From Fistularia commersonii (taxonomy: Eukaryota; Chordata; Actinopteri; Syngnathiformes; Fistulariidae): DNA of 64,000 nucleotides. The position numbers and the translations under genes were made by a program. Within the stretch, counting starts at the first letter, position 1. Each line of letters starts with the position of its first letter. Location: contig JBBMNZ010000016.1 of NCBI GenBank assembly GCA_037954325.1, forward strand, positions 671,001-735,000. Direction: 5' to 3'. This document shows, in pieces, positions 34,361 through 48,105 of the stretch. Below the pieces are notes generated by a model. It saw only the letters and a program-made list of their open reading frames with translations. It ran no database searches and was not told where the DNA came from.

Positions 34361-35299
34361 TGCAGATACAATGCTCGGCCTTGAATTGACTATTTCTTCC
34401 AGGCGTGCAAGAAAAATGATATTCCTCCACACGGTCTACAGCTGAAAGCTCATCGTCATCGTCATAACAATGAAGGTGAATCATTACAGATAAATGAGAG
34501 AGAAAGGGAAACATTAGTTCGGCTAACTAATGAACAGGCTCCAGTGTCTTCTACCACCAAAGAGGACATAAAGAAGTGGTGGGTTCAGAAATGATCCCCA
34601 TCTAAGCTACAGCTGTGATCCAGCCCCTGAGGTGTGACGCCCCCTATCACCCCGAATACGCCTTTGACCATCACCTCACCTTTGGCGCTCCTGTTTAGAA
34701 AAAAACCCAAATGGTACAATGGGTCTCAAATTGTCCGCAGGGGCCATTAGCTCTGACACAGATTGAAAAAGGAGGCCCCCACGAGGGCGTGCGCAGACGG
34801 ATCGCCGAGCCGCTCGCCCTCTTGCCCAAGGCTTTTCTGAAATGTGTCTGCGGTTGAAGCGCCGCGTCCGGCCCACAAGGCGGACGTGCTCTTTCAGCCG
34901 CTGTTTAACAATCCACATCGCAGGAGCTGCATTTTCCCTGGAAGCTGGTAAACTACAGACACTAAGCCTCTGTCTGGACATCACAGGGGTGTGTCTTCAT
35001 CAACGTCAACTGGGATTTGTTCACATTTTCCATCAGAAATTCCATTGAAATTTCAAATCAACAGCGTTTTTTTTGGATGAATGATACAAACTGAAAATTG
35101 ACAACTTTCACACACACACTTTCATCCAAACAGCATATCCGGTAAACATGGTTGCATACCGAATAGCAACATTAGCACTGTGTTGATGTTCAGCTGCAGG
35201 GATTGAATGAATGAACGAACGAACGAATGAACGGAAGGATGAATGAATGAACTTCAGGAGACACTACAGGGGAACATCTTGCAAGTTTTTCCTCCTGAA

Positions 35300-35650
35300 C
35301 GTAGTGACGTGCAGTCAGGGGAGGCAGGAGAGGCCGTGCCTCACTTGCCAATCTTGCAAATTAAAAAATGTCAAATGAAAAACAAGAATAAAATGGTTCT
35401 GTTTATCAGTGATTTGCATGATATAGGTATTCTTCATTTTAACCTCACCAGTTTTAGACACAAAAGTTTTGACACTTTTGCTATCTGAATTACATTTCCA
35501 TTCTACAGTTATTCATTGTCAACGGCTGCATGTGTGTTACTAGTTTCTTGTGCTGAGCAATCATAAAGAGACTAGCAGTTCTCTTGCCTCGTGGTAGGGG
35601 GCCTACCACGAGGCAGAATCACAAGCGCCCCGCTTGTGATTCTGTAAATC
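35300..35650. mobile_element. MITE-like element ending in twin hairpins
   Basis: The left part, GTGACGTGCAGTCAGGGGAG followed by GCAGGAGAGGCCGTGCCTCA, resembles a common teleost non-autonomous DNA element. The right part carries two abutting perfect hairpins (35,586-35,614 and 35,614-35,644). Family assignment and boundaries are uncertain. Confidence 0.45.
35586..35644. repeat. two abutting perfect hairpins
   Basis: Hairpin 1 has 13-base arms (GCCTCGTGGTAGG / CCTACCACGAGGC) around GGG. Hairpin 2 has 14-base arms (CAGAATCACAAGCG / CGCTTGTGATTCTG) around CCC. They share the base C35614, and no mismatch is present in either. Confidence 0.95.
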
Positions 35651-37249
35651 TGATTTTGTCGATGAACGATGAGCGATGAGCGATGAACGCACCCCACACT
35701 ACAAACCTCCCACTGACTGCAAAACCTCCCTCTGTAATTTACAAGAGTTAGTTTTTCTTTTTCTGAATTAGTATTTATTACTTAAAGACTCACTGCGCAG
35801 TCATTTACTACCCGTGTTTTTTTGTCTTCAGTACACCTCTGTGAGCCATCTGCTATTGTGCTATTGCTGAAGGTCTGGTATGAAGATGTGTACAAAGCAT
35901 TTCATCGCGTTTTCTGACTCACTATATTCTTGCAACAAAAATCTTAAATGAATGGACGTCCTGATGCCACCCGGACACTTTCTGCGCTGACCCCAGCCAG
36001 TGATGACATCACTGCGTTGTTTTTACGAATCGTGTTGGTGCGTGTGTGTCCAGAAGCAGATAAGTGGCATAAAGGTGTAGAAATAGGCAACTATAATGAT
36101 ATGTTTTTTTAAGAGACTCAGTCTGTACACAGGAAGCAGGTAATCTCACCTTTCACAACACTGCCGTGGCGATCGACCTACTTTTTTGGGAATGCTTGAC
36201 AACTTCCCGCACACAGGAGCCGGAAACGCTCCCCTTTTCCAGCCAAAAACTCCGGCTGCTGCTCCTTCGGGTTCAGGGACATCCAGAGTGGGTTTTATCC
36301 TCATTTCAATCCTGGTCTTGCTGAAGTCTGGCCACGTGATGCTCCGCTCACTGAACTGAAACCAATATTGGGGTTAAAGGAGGAGGAAATATGAACGGTG
36401 ACCATCAGCTCACGTGACCACGGTGACAGCAAGGGGAGGGAAACCAGAAGCGTGTAGACGACCTCCATGTTGACCGTGAGACGCACATTTTGCATAGAAG
36501 TACTCACCAGAGGAACGTTGCACGTCCAGGGTTGCAACAGAAGTAAATTTGCCTCCTGGAACACTTGGGCCACAGCATGTCTCCAGGCACAGGGGGCTAT
36601 TTTCGGCCTGGGTGTCAGAATACACACCATCTCCCCCAAGCGTGCACACACACACACACTCTTGCACACACACAAACGTCTCTGCATGTACAGGTGTGTG
36701 TGTGGGAGGGGTTCTCTCCGGATGGAGTCCAGCTCTGTGTATAAACTGGATGTGTTTATTTAGTCTTGTGGCCACGGGGAGGGGTGTCTACCCGCCCTGC
36801 TCCTCAAACTTTCCCCTCTATTTCGAGCACAGAGGGGTTTTCTGTGCGTGAGACGAATGATATTTGATAGAGCCGGACCTCAGACGCGTCCCACCACCAT
36901 CTCCCCACAGCCTCTGTAAGCTGAACACGCTGAGCTAAATCTATGACCTTCGCAGGTGATTACAGGAGGACGTTGCACCTGTGCAGGTGACCTATCCACA
37001 ATCAGGTGCTCCTGGAAGAAGCCCCATCTGCTGCTCCGTCAGGTTTTGATCAATTCTTTTTTTTTTTATTTGCAACCGAATCTGGAGTTCACGCTGCCTG
37101 CCACCCGAACCAGCATGTCAGTCGGCACCATCCAAGCGAATCTCTGACTGGAGGGGAATTGTGTAACCACAGCATTATTATTCATCTAATCACTGCTCTT
37201 TATGTAGCAAACACTGGAGAAGTTATTTTAGTGTAAAACGGTGGAACGC

Positions 37250-37480
37250 CGTCAACCTCATTGTGGCAGGAAGTCCAAACACATGCAGGAGGTTCAGTGG
37301 AGACCCTGAATTCCCCGTATGTGTGAATGAGAGGGTGAATTGTTTTTGTTTGCACATGTGGCCCTGAGATCCACCAACCCAGAGTGAACCTCGCCTCTCA
37401 CCCAACGATAGCTGAGATAGGCTCCAACCACACCCTGACTGCAGAATAGGTGGTAAAGATAATGAGTGAATGCCCCCCTT
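37250..37480 (+). mobile_element. SINE copy, 3' two-thirds
   Basis: AAGTCCAAACACATGCAGGA, GGTTCAGTGGAGACCC, one internal unit GTGAATGAGAGGGTGAATTG and the tail GCTGAGATAGGCTCCAACCA are present. Confidence 0.7.
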
Positions 37481-37519
37481 CAGCCACAATAGGTTACAAA
37501 CCACACTTCTCCAGTATTC

Positions 37520-38110
37520 CATAGGGCAGGGATGTCAAACTCATTTTCACCGAGGGCCATATCAGCATAATGGTTGCCCTAAAAGGGTCACATGTAACGG
37601 TACCAGTACAAATATAACTAAATGTAATGTAAAATAAATGTAATAAATGTATAAATAGACATACTCCTTAATGTTAAACAACTGAATTTATTACTCTTTC
37701 AAAGCCAAAATGCTCCATAGAATCTATGAAAATGCAAAATGTAAAATTTTGGATTTTAATTCTTTGACAACCGACACCGCCTCATAACACAATAGGCATA
37801 CTGGGGCTATCTGCTTGAAGCACAAACATGTTTGCCTTCCCATTTTTCTTGAAACAGCCTTTCATTTGCATTAACCTTTTTTTTTCCTGGATATTTTGGG
37901 ATCATTTGTATTTCTCAATTCCGCTTCTTGAAAATCACATTGATGTGGATACACTGCGATCCAATGGCAGGATGCCTTCACTTTGCAGGTAACATGATCG
38001 GCATGAATTGTAGGAAATGCAGTTTATGATCAATGCACGTGTTTGACTTAAGACCTTTTAAGATGTTCTCGCTTGAGTTTTACGCATGTGCCATAGTTGG
38101 TCAAAATGAG
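37520..38110 (+). mobile_element. hAT-like non-autonomous element
   Basis: It starts GGATGTCAAACTCATTTTCA and contains GAAATGCAGTTTATGATCAA and GTGTTTGACTTAAGAC, matching the minus-strand copy at 7,880-8,335. The 3' end was not defined. Confidence 0.55.
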
Positions 38111-39049
38111 AGTTCATGATACGAACCACATTGTGATTTGAAGCAAAAACCGGGGCTACATCCCAGAACACTTCCATGATTTGGTTGATGTTGTTTGCAC
38201 CTCAGCATTAAGCTCGCTGTCATGTTCAGAGGCCCATGGTGACAAACCCCGGCAACCAACTTTATTTTAGAAGAGATTCAAAGCCTGAAATGCCAGTTAG
38301 TTATTAATACGGCTCTATTGTTGCTTCCCAACACAGCTGCGGTTAGCTTACCCCTGTGAGCCGCCACTGCTATTTTTAACCTTCCAGTATCACCACACAA
38401 CCTGTGTCTCACCGTATTGAGGATTCTACTCTTGCAGCAGACCAGAAAAGTGTGCACGCATCAAAACTGAGATGTTACTCTGTCAACCTGCATGTATGGA
38501 ACGGCAATAAAAGTCAATTAAGCCGTGTAGAAATACATTCTAAGGCCAGAGGATCAGGCTTTTGATTCCATGAATCCTACTTGGTAACGACAGGACTTTG
38601 CTACTTCGGTCCACAGATCTCCACACCGTCCACCTCAGGAATGGTCATGCATCGAGACGCCTCTTAAAGCTGTTTCATCATTAAACTAAAGATTGAATTA
38701 AAAAGCAGGTCTTGGAGACACAGACAGAGCAGCAGTTTGAAAGGAAAAGTAAAACAGATGTAAAAATACACCTCGGGGAGTGGGGTTGATAACCGCAGGT
38801 TATTCTTGGCGACGAGGAGCAGTGGTGGAAATGTGCGGGCCTCCTTTCTTTCCCACGGTGACGAGGCCTGTGAGTGTAAACAAGATTGAAATGGAAAGCG
38901 GACGGTCGCAGATAGAAGAGCGGCAGATTGGAAGCATTTGGGATTCTATCCTCTTCCACCGTTTGTCCTCACCCGAGGCCTTCCCAGGCGTGTCCTTCCA
39001 CTAAGCTCCCACCTGCCTTCGTGCTGCACACCCATTGTTGTCACATCGT

Positions 39050-40205
39050 TGCCGTTCATTCATTCCTTCATGATCTGTATCATTGGACGGGAGGTGTGGC
39101 TCCCCTGGAGCAGTACATCACAGGGCCACATGAACACACAACCATTCACTCATTCACAAATCCTAGAGACAACCATTCACCCTGACATATACATAGAACT
39201 ATTCATTCACAAAGCCGAGTCAACAATACTTCTTCATTCACATATAACACAACAGCATACAATTCACCCTCTCACCACATGTCGAATACAACCATTCACT
39301 CATTCATTAACACATCATCCTGGGACATATAACCATTCACACATCATATAGTCAACAATTCACTCATTCATTCACAGGTAGTATACAGACATGCAACCAT
39401 TCACTCATTCATTCACACATAACAGTCTCACAGCCTTTCACTCACTTGTTCAACATTATAGACAAACAACCATTCACCCTTCCTTTCACACATTATATAT
39501 AAAGAACTAGTCATTCACAATCATAATCAACAATTCACTCATCATTCACATATAGCATAGCAACATACAATTCACTCTCACGCACACATCATACAGTGAA
39601 ATACAATCATTTACTCATTCATTCACACATCATAGTCAACAATTCACTCATTCATTCACAGGTTGTGTACAGACATACAATCTTTCACTCATTCATTCAC
39701 ACATTATAGTCACTAACATCAAAGAGACAAGAAACTATTCACCCCCTAATTCACACATCATATAGACATATAACAAGTCATTCAGATCATAAAGTCAACC
39801 ATTCACTGATTCATTCATACATAACACAGAGGCATACAAGAATTCACCCTCTCATTCGCACATCATACAGAGAAACACAACCATTCACTCATTCATTCAC
39901 ACATCATAGACATAGAACCATTGACTCATCATATAGTCCACAATTCACTCATTCATTCACAAGTCATATACAGACAAGCAACCATTCACACATAATATAG
40001 TCATACAGCCCTTCGTTCTCTTGTTTAACATTGTGTAGATCCAAGCAACCATTCAGCCTCTCATTCACATGTCAATTTGGGGTCTCCAGTGAAGCTCCGG
40101 CATGTTTGGACTGCAGGAGGAATCCGAAGAACCGTGAGGGACCACACGTAGACACGGGGAGAACATGGAGAATCACACGGGGAGAACATGGAGACTCAAC
40201 ACAGA
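39050..40205 (-). repeat. SINE copy with ~950-base internal minisatellite expansion
   Basis: The plus strand begins with a complemented SINE tail (CATCACAGGGCCACATGAAC) and ends with the complemented SINE 5' half (GGGGTCTCCAGTGAAGCTCC, GGAGAACATGGAG). Between them, about 39,130-40,075, lie some 20 or more degenerate units of ACCATTCACTCATTCATTCA plus CACATCATATAGACATA. Both SINE halves are therefore retained around the expanded interior. Confidence 0.82.
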
Positions 40206-41688
40206 AACCTTGTCTAGTTGTTGTTTGAAACAGAATTTGAATCGTTCGCTTTCGTCCTGGAGACAAAGACTTATTCTCATAAGTTGTAGCTGTGGTTTCG
40301 CAAGTCACCCGCAACTTGGATTCTTGCAAATCACCATGGCAACGCGGCTCCGAATGAGTCCATCAGGGCCCAACCCCCGTCAGCATCGAAGTGTTTACAT
40401 GATTCTTTGTTTACACCTAATGGCGGGTAGAAGTTAATGAAAAAAAACAACCCACCGGCGTCAAGTAACGGCCTCCATCCATCAGCACCGAACCCTGGAT
40501 CTGTGCGTCAGCGGGGAAAAAATGAGGAACACAGCAGAACCCCGGCTGAACAACAGATGAATCACTGATTTTGGGGGGTTGTTGTCAGTTTCCCCCCCAA
40601 ACATTCCCTTTTGGACGGTTATACGCTCCGGTGCTGTTTTCCCCGAATGTGGGGCCCAAAGGAAAACCCATCCAGGCCTGAATGTTCTCACAACAGGGGC
40701 AGGGGCTCCTGAGAAGTGCCATGCGGTGAAGAACCAGTCTTACCATTCAGGTCCCCTACATGACTCCATCTCATACGTCTTCTTCGAGTCGCTCCATCAA
40801 ATCACCTTCCTCCATCTAATCCTCCTCTCCATAGACTCCATCCTCCTCACTCCCAAAGAACCTCCAAATCTTTATCTCTGCCTCCTGTCTTCTCCTCAGT
40901 ATCTCTAAGCCAGACCCCATTGCTCCCTCTCACCTCCATCTTCTCCACCCTTCCTTTAATTCTGGCTGATGGTCAAAGACCCCTGATGCACTCTAATTGC
41001 ACCTTCAACTCCTATAATCACATGATACAGCTGGCATACATGTCCTGCACCACCCTAGAATCCTTCTTCATTCTTTTGAAAATTGTTGGAGGGGTTAACA
41101 CATTTTATTTTTCCATATGTCTCGACCTAGCGGAAAAGTGGGGGTGAGTTCTTTTAGCATTTTACTTTTTAGATGTTTCCACAGAATATCTATTTTTAAT
41201 GTTCATACCTCCGTCTCCCCAGATGTACGGTCTTAACAGGATGCCTCATCCTGCTGGATGTTTTAAACCAGACACATCTCCATAATGTGATTTTCAAGGG
41301 TTCCACCGAATAAGGGGATGATGGAACAATCCTGTTTCACAGGTGAGAATTTGGAGTTATTTGAAGGGTTGTATTCCAGAGAACAGATTAAACAGTCTTT
41401 TCATCAACCGTAGAATCGTGTGGGAGGATTAAACCCACAGACATGAATAAAAACAAGAGCAGGTGTTTTTTTTCCACACGAGAAAAGAGAGCAGACAGAC
41501 ACTCCTCATGCCTCCTGGGCCTCATTTCACTATTTATTCCTGTGCACTGCACGCCGGCGGTATGTACATCCCCACGTGATAACGGGGAACACGAGAGCAG
41601 AGCTTTACACAGTTTAGTAATACTTTTCTCAGAGTGGACGGACGGACGGTCACGACAGGCAGAGTCCACTTACATACGTATCACAGCT

Positions 41689-41829
<141 letters not shown>

Positions 41830-42655
41830 GTACAATATAGAGTTAAGCGTTTTAACAGAAGCAGTAAGATTGCAGAGAGGAGAGTTCAGTCAGCGCAGTG
41901 GGGAAGTTATTTCACATGTACGTCCTCAGTGTAAATAAGAGCACAGAAACACAGAAAAACACACTTCCTGTCTCATCCCAGGGGGTCGCAGAGTCCGCCA
42001 CAATCCAGTCCCTTGTTGGGTCTCGGGTCCATGACCAGTTGTCAGAGCGTGTTTTCCCATCCTTCTCCTTTTTTTAAACGCAACGTCGTTATGCAAACGG
42101 GGGAAAGAGGGAATCCTGATGGAGGTGGAGGGGCGACAATGTCACGGGGGAATATCGTCCTTCTGCTGGAAAACATCGAGAGTGAATGGACGGATGGGGT
42201 GCAAAACCATCGATGGCATTCCTGCTGAAGAGGGATTCACACCAGCAAAAAACGGCGCACCTTTGCCAGCTACATGATATGTGTTATTTTACCAGGATGA
42301 AAAACTGCATGATTCTTATCAATAAAACCAAAAAAACATGTTGAACTGAGGTTCGAGGAAATCTGCAGGTTTGGTGAAGAGCTGATGTAATTAAAATGTG
42401 GAGGCGTCGGAATGAGCACGAACCTGGCCTGGAGGCACACGCTTACTGATTTAAATAGATAAATAAAATTATAGAAAAATTGTTAGATTTGTTTATTTTA
42501 CAGTTTTATTGTTTTGCCTACTTCCTCTCTTAAGCCGCTGACCTTAAATAGGTTTTAAAAAACAACAGAGATTCATTTTGATCTACTCCTTGAAGTACAC
42601 ATGAGCAAATGAGGGTTTTTTTGAGGTGGGGGTCCATACGACTGTAGCCCTGATG

Positions 42656-42661
<6 letters not shown>

Positions 42662-42747
<86 letters not shown>
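42662..42747. repeat. CA microsatellite
   Basis: An uninterrupted CA array of about 43 units on the plus strand, reading UG in the predicted dnajc6 3' UTR. Confidence 0.95.
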
Positions 42748-42748
<1 letters not shown>

Positions 42749-43455
42749 GCAGCGACCGATGTGCAAAATTAACGGGGAGATAAATAGGCCATCCTGTGAA
42801 AGTCAGGAGTGGGTTTGTGCTTTGCGTGGTGCTCCAGGTATCTACCTGCAGAAGAGCTGCTCCACAGGTCAACCCTGTTGCGTCCGACCTGAAGTCGCGT
42901 CAGACTGAGCAGAAGTGTGACTTGATGGAGGCTGTGTTTTTTGCCTTTTGTTTGGGTTTCTCTCGGGCCGGGGACGCCGTCAATCTGGAAGGGGCGGAGC
43001 AAAACCCAGCAATCCACCTGACACGATACACACACACACACACTCTCATATTATATAACAGGAATTTTTCTACTCTAAAAACTAATTATGATAGATTGGA
43101 TGTTTTTAAAAGGACTATTTATCTTGATTTTCTCATGTCTTTAGTATTACATTAATTAATGAAGTTTACATTTCTAATGTAAATGTTATTTTTTTAGATC
43201 TAAGGTAACCGGGTTCCCTTTGTTTGTATCTATCTCATCTGAAGTTAATGATTTAAATTACTGTTTTTCACGACACAAGATTTTGCACGGATACTTTGTG
43301 TTTCCTATGGTCACCATGACCGGGCGACCCTCTGTTTCAACATTTAAAAGTGAATGCCTTTTTTTTTTTTTGTAAAGGAGAGTTTTCTGTAGATTTCCCA
43401 AAACAACCTTTAGCTCACACTGGTAGAGTAAAAAGCAGAGTGTATGCATGTGTGT

Positions 43456-43464
43456 GTGCGTGTT

Positions 43465-43502
<38 letters not shown>

Positions 43503-43512
43503 TGTGTGTGCG
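43456..43512. repeat. TG microsatellite
   Basis: A TG array interrupted by single substitutions, downstream of the dnajc6 stop codon in the predicted 3' UTR. Confidence 0.9.
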
Positions 43513-43950
43513 CGCACGCTGACATGGACCCCTTTGGGCTAGCTGGACTTGATTGTTGCTAACTGCTTTGGCAGACACTCCGGCTCTCTGCTTCTCCGCC
43601 CCCGGAGTCTAAGAATTTCGCCTCTCTATCTCCTGGTCTCCAGCTCCTGTTTGATCAGTCCCGTCTCAAGGTCAAGGGGGAGGCTTCAAATGTCCTGGTT
43701 GGATGTGGTGGTGGTGGGGGTTCCAGGGCTGAGGGCACTTAACAAGCACACGGTCACTGCGTCTACTGTGGCTACGTGGAGACGTTTGTTTGCACTGCTG
43801 GCGCTGACGCCACCGCTCGCCCCCCAGCTGGATCCTTGGCGGTGGCGCTGAGAGAACTGAAGCGTGAGTTCAAACATCTGTAGAAAAACAGATGTTGTGT
43901 GTTGCCTGGAGGTGGGTTACATATGACGGCGTCCTCAGGGTCCACCGCGC

Positions 43951-44052
43951 TCAGTACAGGGGTTTTTGTCCTTGACTCTCAAATTCGGACCAGGCGTCGT
44001 TCAGTTCCATGAAAATCATCTTGGCATATTGTTCATAGGGCTGTCCCGTCGC
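43951..44052 (-). CDS. dnajc6: dnajc6 last exon, end of J domain
   Basis: It begins ATGQPYEQYAKMIFMELNDA and ends WSEFESQGQKPLY, then TGA at 43953-43951. The sequence is almost identical to mammalian auxilin. The acceptor is GCTTGCAG. Confidence 0.97.
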   Translation of the reverse strand, partial: ATGQPYEQYAKMIFMELNDAWSEFESQGQKPLY

Positions 44053-47000
44053 CTGCAAGCAAGGAGAAAAAAAAGAGCACGAATCAGCTCTATTTTTATC
44101 TCCATCGGTGATTGTAGTCAGATGTTTTACCGTCAGCGGAGGCCTGGGTGTGAACCACCTGCTTCCAAACAGACCCCTACCTGGAAACAACCAGGATTTA
44201 AAACATCTCGAGTGTTTGTGAAGGAGCAAGACGATTATTCTAAGCCTTAAAAAGGTCAAATCGTGTTTTTGATAACTCCACTTTTCAAATGAGTAGTTAA
44301 GCTCAAGAGGAGCCAGGGGAGGATCGTTGCTTCTGGTCAGGTAACCTCCTTTGTGAGGTGCTCCGTGGAGGTCCCACCAGGAGGATCCTGGACACGCTGG
44401 CGGAACCGCATCTCCTCAGCTTGTCTGGGAATACCAAGGAGGAACTGAACCGAGGGGTCTGACTCTGAGTCTCCTTGCTGCCGTGACGGATGGACGGAGT
44501 TACGTGATGGTCTGCACCACTGTGAAATCCCCTCCGTTCAAATTTAAAAAGTTTTTATTTTTACATCCAAAGAGGAGGAAATATCTACTTAATGACACAG
44601 TTTACACACAAGATGATGGAGAGATTTGGGAATGGACGGCAGGAGCCGTGAACACCCTGACACAAATGGTGAAAAGTAAAGTGGAAGCGGAGAGACAGCC
44701 TTTCTCTGGGTTACCATGGACAACGCTTTCTGCTCTGATGAGTCACAGATTTAGTACGTCAAACATTCCCCTTTTCACTGATTTAACCCGTTGCTATAAA
44801 TCCTTTCTTCTCAAAGAGGGGCAAGTAACTGTGTAAACAGATCAGTCTTACTCCATGCACCTCCTTCATGGAGGGGGGAGGAGGGGTTACCTAAGCAGAT
44901 CACCTCTGCTCCCCCGAGGCTACCGCTCCATGATTAAAACCCTGCCGATGGCACGATGAAAGGATCTTCTAACATTGCTCAGGTGAACTCCTGTTACACA
45001 TTAGTTCCTGCCCTCATTTAAAGGAGAGGCTTCTGCCAGGCAGGAGTGTAGGTTCAAACCCCCTTGATATGATCGTGCCTGCAGGAATGGCTGTTGTTGT
45101 CCATTTCCTGCTCCCTGCGCTGGTGGCATCCATTGGGGGGGCTATCAGAGTGGACAATATCAACGTCTTCATGACCAGTGCCCGGCAGGTGGCCCACCGC
45201 GTCCAGCACGACTACAGCTGCTATGTGTGCAGGCCGATGCCGTACACAGCCCAGGAGGGCCTGCTGCTGATGGCCCCGCCAGCCTCGGACTGCGACACCT
45301 GTCACCTGCTGCACATCCCCTTGTCCCAGAGCTAGTCCCAACCCGACTGCCCCCACATCGCCAAGATGAGGCCAAGAGGTGTGCTCTCTGCCGGGCGCGG
45401 CACTCGACTTCAATTATATTCAGGATGCACCACCAGTCCCTTATCAAGAACGCACTTGTTGCCCTTTCTCCTGTTCTATGGCGTGATGTCCACTTTGGAT
45501 CAGATAGCAGATCTGTGCCATGCCGTGCAGACCATCGCCAACCAGACCAGCTGGGCCCTCTCAATGTCCAGTGAGCTGGCTTCTGTCAGACTTCTGGCTC
45601 TTCAGAACCGAGCTGCGCTGGACTTCCTTTAGGCAGCCCAGGTTGGCGCTGAATGTTGCATGTTTGTGCCTGACTACGCCACTTTGGGCAACATCATCGA
45701 CCACCTTCACAACACAGTCCAGTCTGTCCACCAGGGCTTCGGCTCCCTCTCTGCTTGGCTGCAGCCCGCTTTCGATTTTCTGACTAATCATTTTATCAAG
45801 GCAGTCATCATCCTGCTAGTGTCCATCATTTGTTTTTCCATGTTTGTATACTGTGTTAATAAGTTCATTTCAACTTTCAATAAGCCGGTCTAAAATTTTC
45901 ATAATATGGTAATATTCCACTTGTCTTGCCACTTTCATTGAAACTCAAAGTTCAGAATCGAAAACCAGTCCCCGGGGGGCAACTGGAGGGGTCATGTGCA
46001 GCATTAACATCTAAAGATTCAACATCTATAAATTAACTGTCCAACTGTATCATAAACCGTACATCTGCGCATGCATACCACATTTATAAATACCTGTGGA
46101 ACTATACACTGAGAGGAAATTGTAATGCAAAATTGTATACTTGTTCCCAAGTAATACCAGGATACAGATTAGCACCTCACAGCTAGAAGGTCCCCGGCTG
46201 GATTCCATCCCCCTGCAACCCTGACTGCAGGATAAACAGTGTAGATAACGAATGAATGTATACTGTATTAGAAGTGAGTGGATGAGGTGAATGCCACTCT
46301 CTATTTCATCTCTATAAGCAAAACCTTGGGGAAATATTTACATAAAAAGGGCACTACAGACACAACGAGAAAAGGTTGACTTGATTTTTGGACTATTAAG
46401 GTCTTCTGAATATGAGCCGCACTCACAAAATTTGAAATAAAAAAAATGGAACATATATAGGCCACCCTTGTCGATAAGCCGCAGGGGCCGGTTTTTAACA
46501 TGAGATGTTACACGGAAAGATATATTTAACTTTTGATTAAATACGTCCCAAAAATGCCTTTTTCCGAACAGTGCCTGTTACCTGTCAATTTCTCCACAAT
46601 GTGCAAGCATAGAGAGGAATCCTAAAGATTTTTTTCTCACTTTCACAGTGACATGAAATGAGCAAAAGTGCACATAAACAATGAAGTGTACAATAAACAA
46701 GCATTTAGACAATGAATCATAAAGTGCACGCAGATCCCGCACACTAAGGAAATCATACCTGCCGGCAGCCATCAGACTGTAAAACTCTTTAGTGTCTTCT
46801 GTGCAATAAATGTTTTACTGTACAACAACCCCCACTTTTACACAAAATTATTACATGTAATCATATACATGTACTTGTAAATACACATGTATATACATTA
46901 CATATATCTTTATGTATATTTTTACATACCTTTAACTTTATTTTTATTTATTTCCTTTGGTCCTTACAGTTCTTTTTCATTTATTTTTTATTATTCGTTA

Positions 47001-47972
47001 TTTTTATTCTTATTTTATATCGAGTTCTATCCTGATTCTTCCCCACTTGACTAGCAGGAGCTGCTTTCAATTAAAAGCAATTTCCCTCTGGGGGAGCAAT
47101 AAAGTATACTGATTCTGATTCTGATTATAACCACTGAAGCCGTCTTCTTCAGTGTCAGAATTAAAGAGTTCCTCCGTCACACACCCCCTTAGTCTCTCTT
47201 TCGTTGTCGCTCTCAATGTCACTTGTGCAAACCAAACGCGTGTACTCTGCGCTGTCAATGTGACGAGGCTAAATATTTGGGCAAAATAATTAGCCGCATC
47301 ATTGTTCAAGTGAAAAAAGTAGTGGCTACTAGTCCAGAAATCACAGCAGATGTTTTCATCAAGTATTCCCAATAAAGCACATCTTTGTTTAGACTTAGCA
47401 CCACACACAGTTTGGTACCGCCCATCTCACCTTATCCGGGTGAACGACGAGGACCGCCTTCCTGTAGACCTTCTTGACCTGTTCAGGCGTGACCAGGTCG
47501 GCCATGCTGACAGGCTTCCAGCGAGTCTCCCCCTCCCACAGCACGGTGTGCATGGTGGACAGCAGGGCACGGATGTTGCGCTCCTTCCCCTCGATCCAGT
47601 CCAGTATCTGGGACACAAACAGGAGGCCCATGTGACAACTCCAGACTGTCTGGGCTCCCGTCAAATCATAAAACGAATCATTGGCCAGGCTAGACCTGGA
47701 CGCTTGATCACGTTCCAGAATAAAATAGGGTCCTTTGCAGCCGTGTTTTGTTATTGTTTGTTTTTTTTGGGTGGGGGCGAAGGGCAGATGAATTGCTTCC
47801 ATTGTTCCACAGTGAATAAACACAAAAAAACAAAAGCACGGAAACCTTCTGGAGCATTGATTCCGCCCAGATGGAGTGCTGTGAGTCAAGGTGCGGCACT
47901 ACTGCCACTCACAGAAGCAAACAGGAACAGTCGGAAGCAACTTGTGCTTTTCATTTTTCCAATCCGAACATG

Positions 47973-48016
<44 letters not shown>

Positions 48017-48017
48017 A

Positions 48018-48105
<88 letters not shown>

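Noticed and set aside
39130..40075. CRISPR-like spacing of repeated units
   Set aside because: Units are degenerate, lack unique spacers of even length and derive from a SINE interior. The genome is vertebrate.
40700..41150. Possible gene on the plus strand in a CT-rich stretch
   Set aside because: Only low-complexity Leu/Ser/Pro-rich frames. Nothing recognisable and no splice structure.
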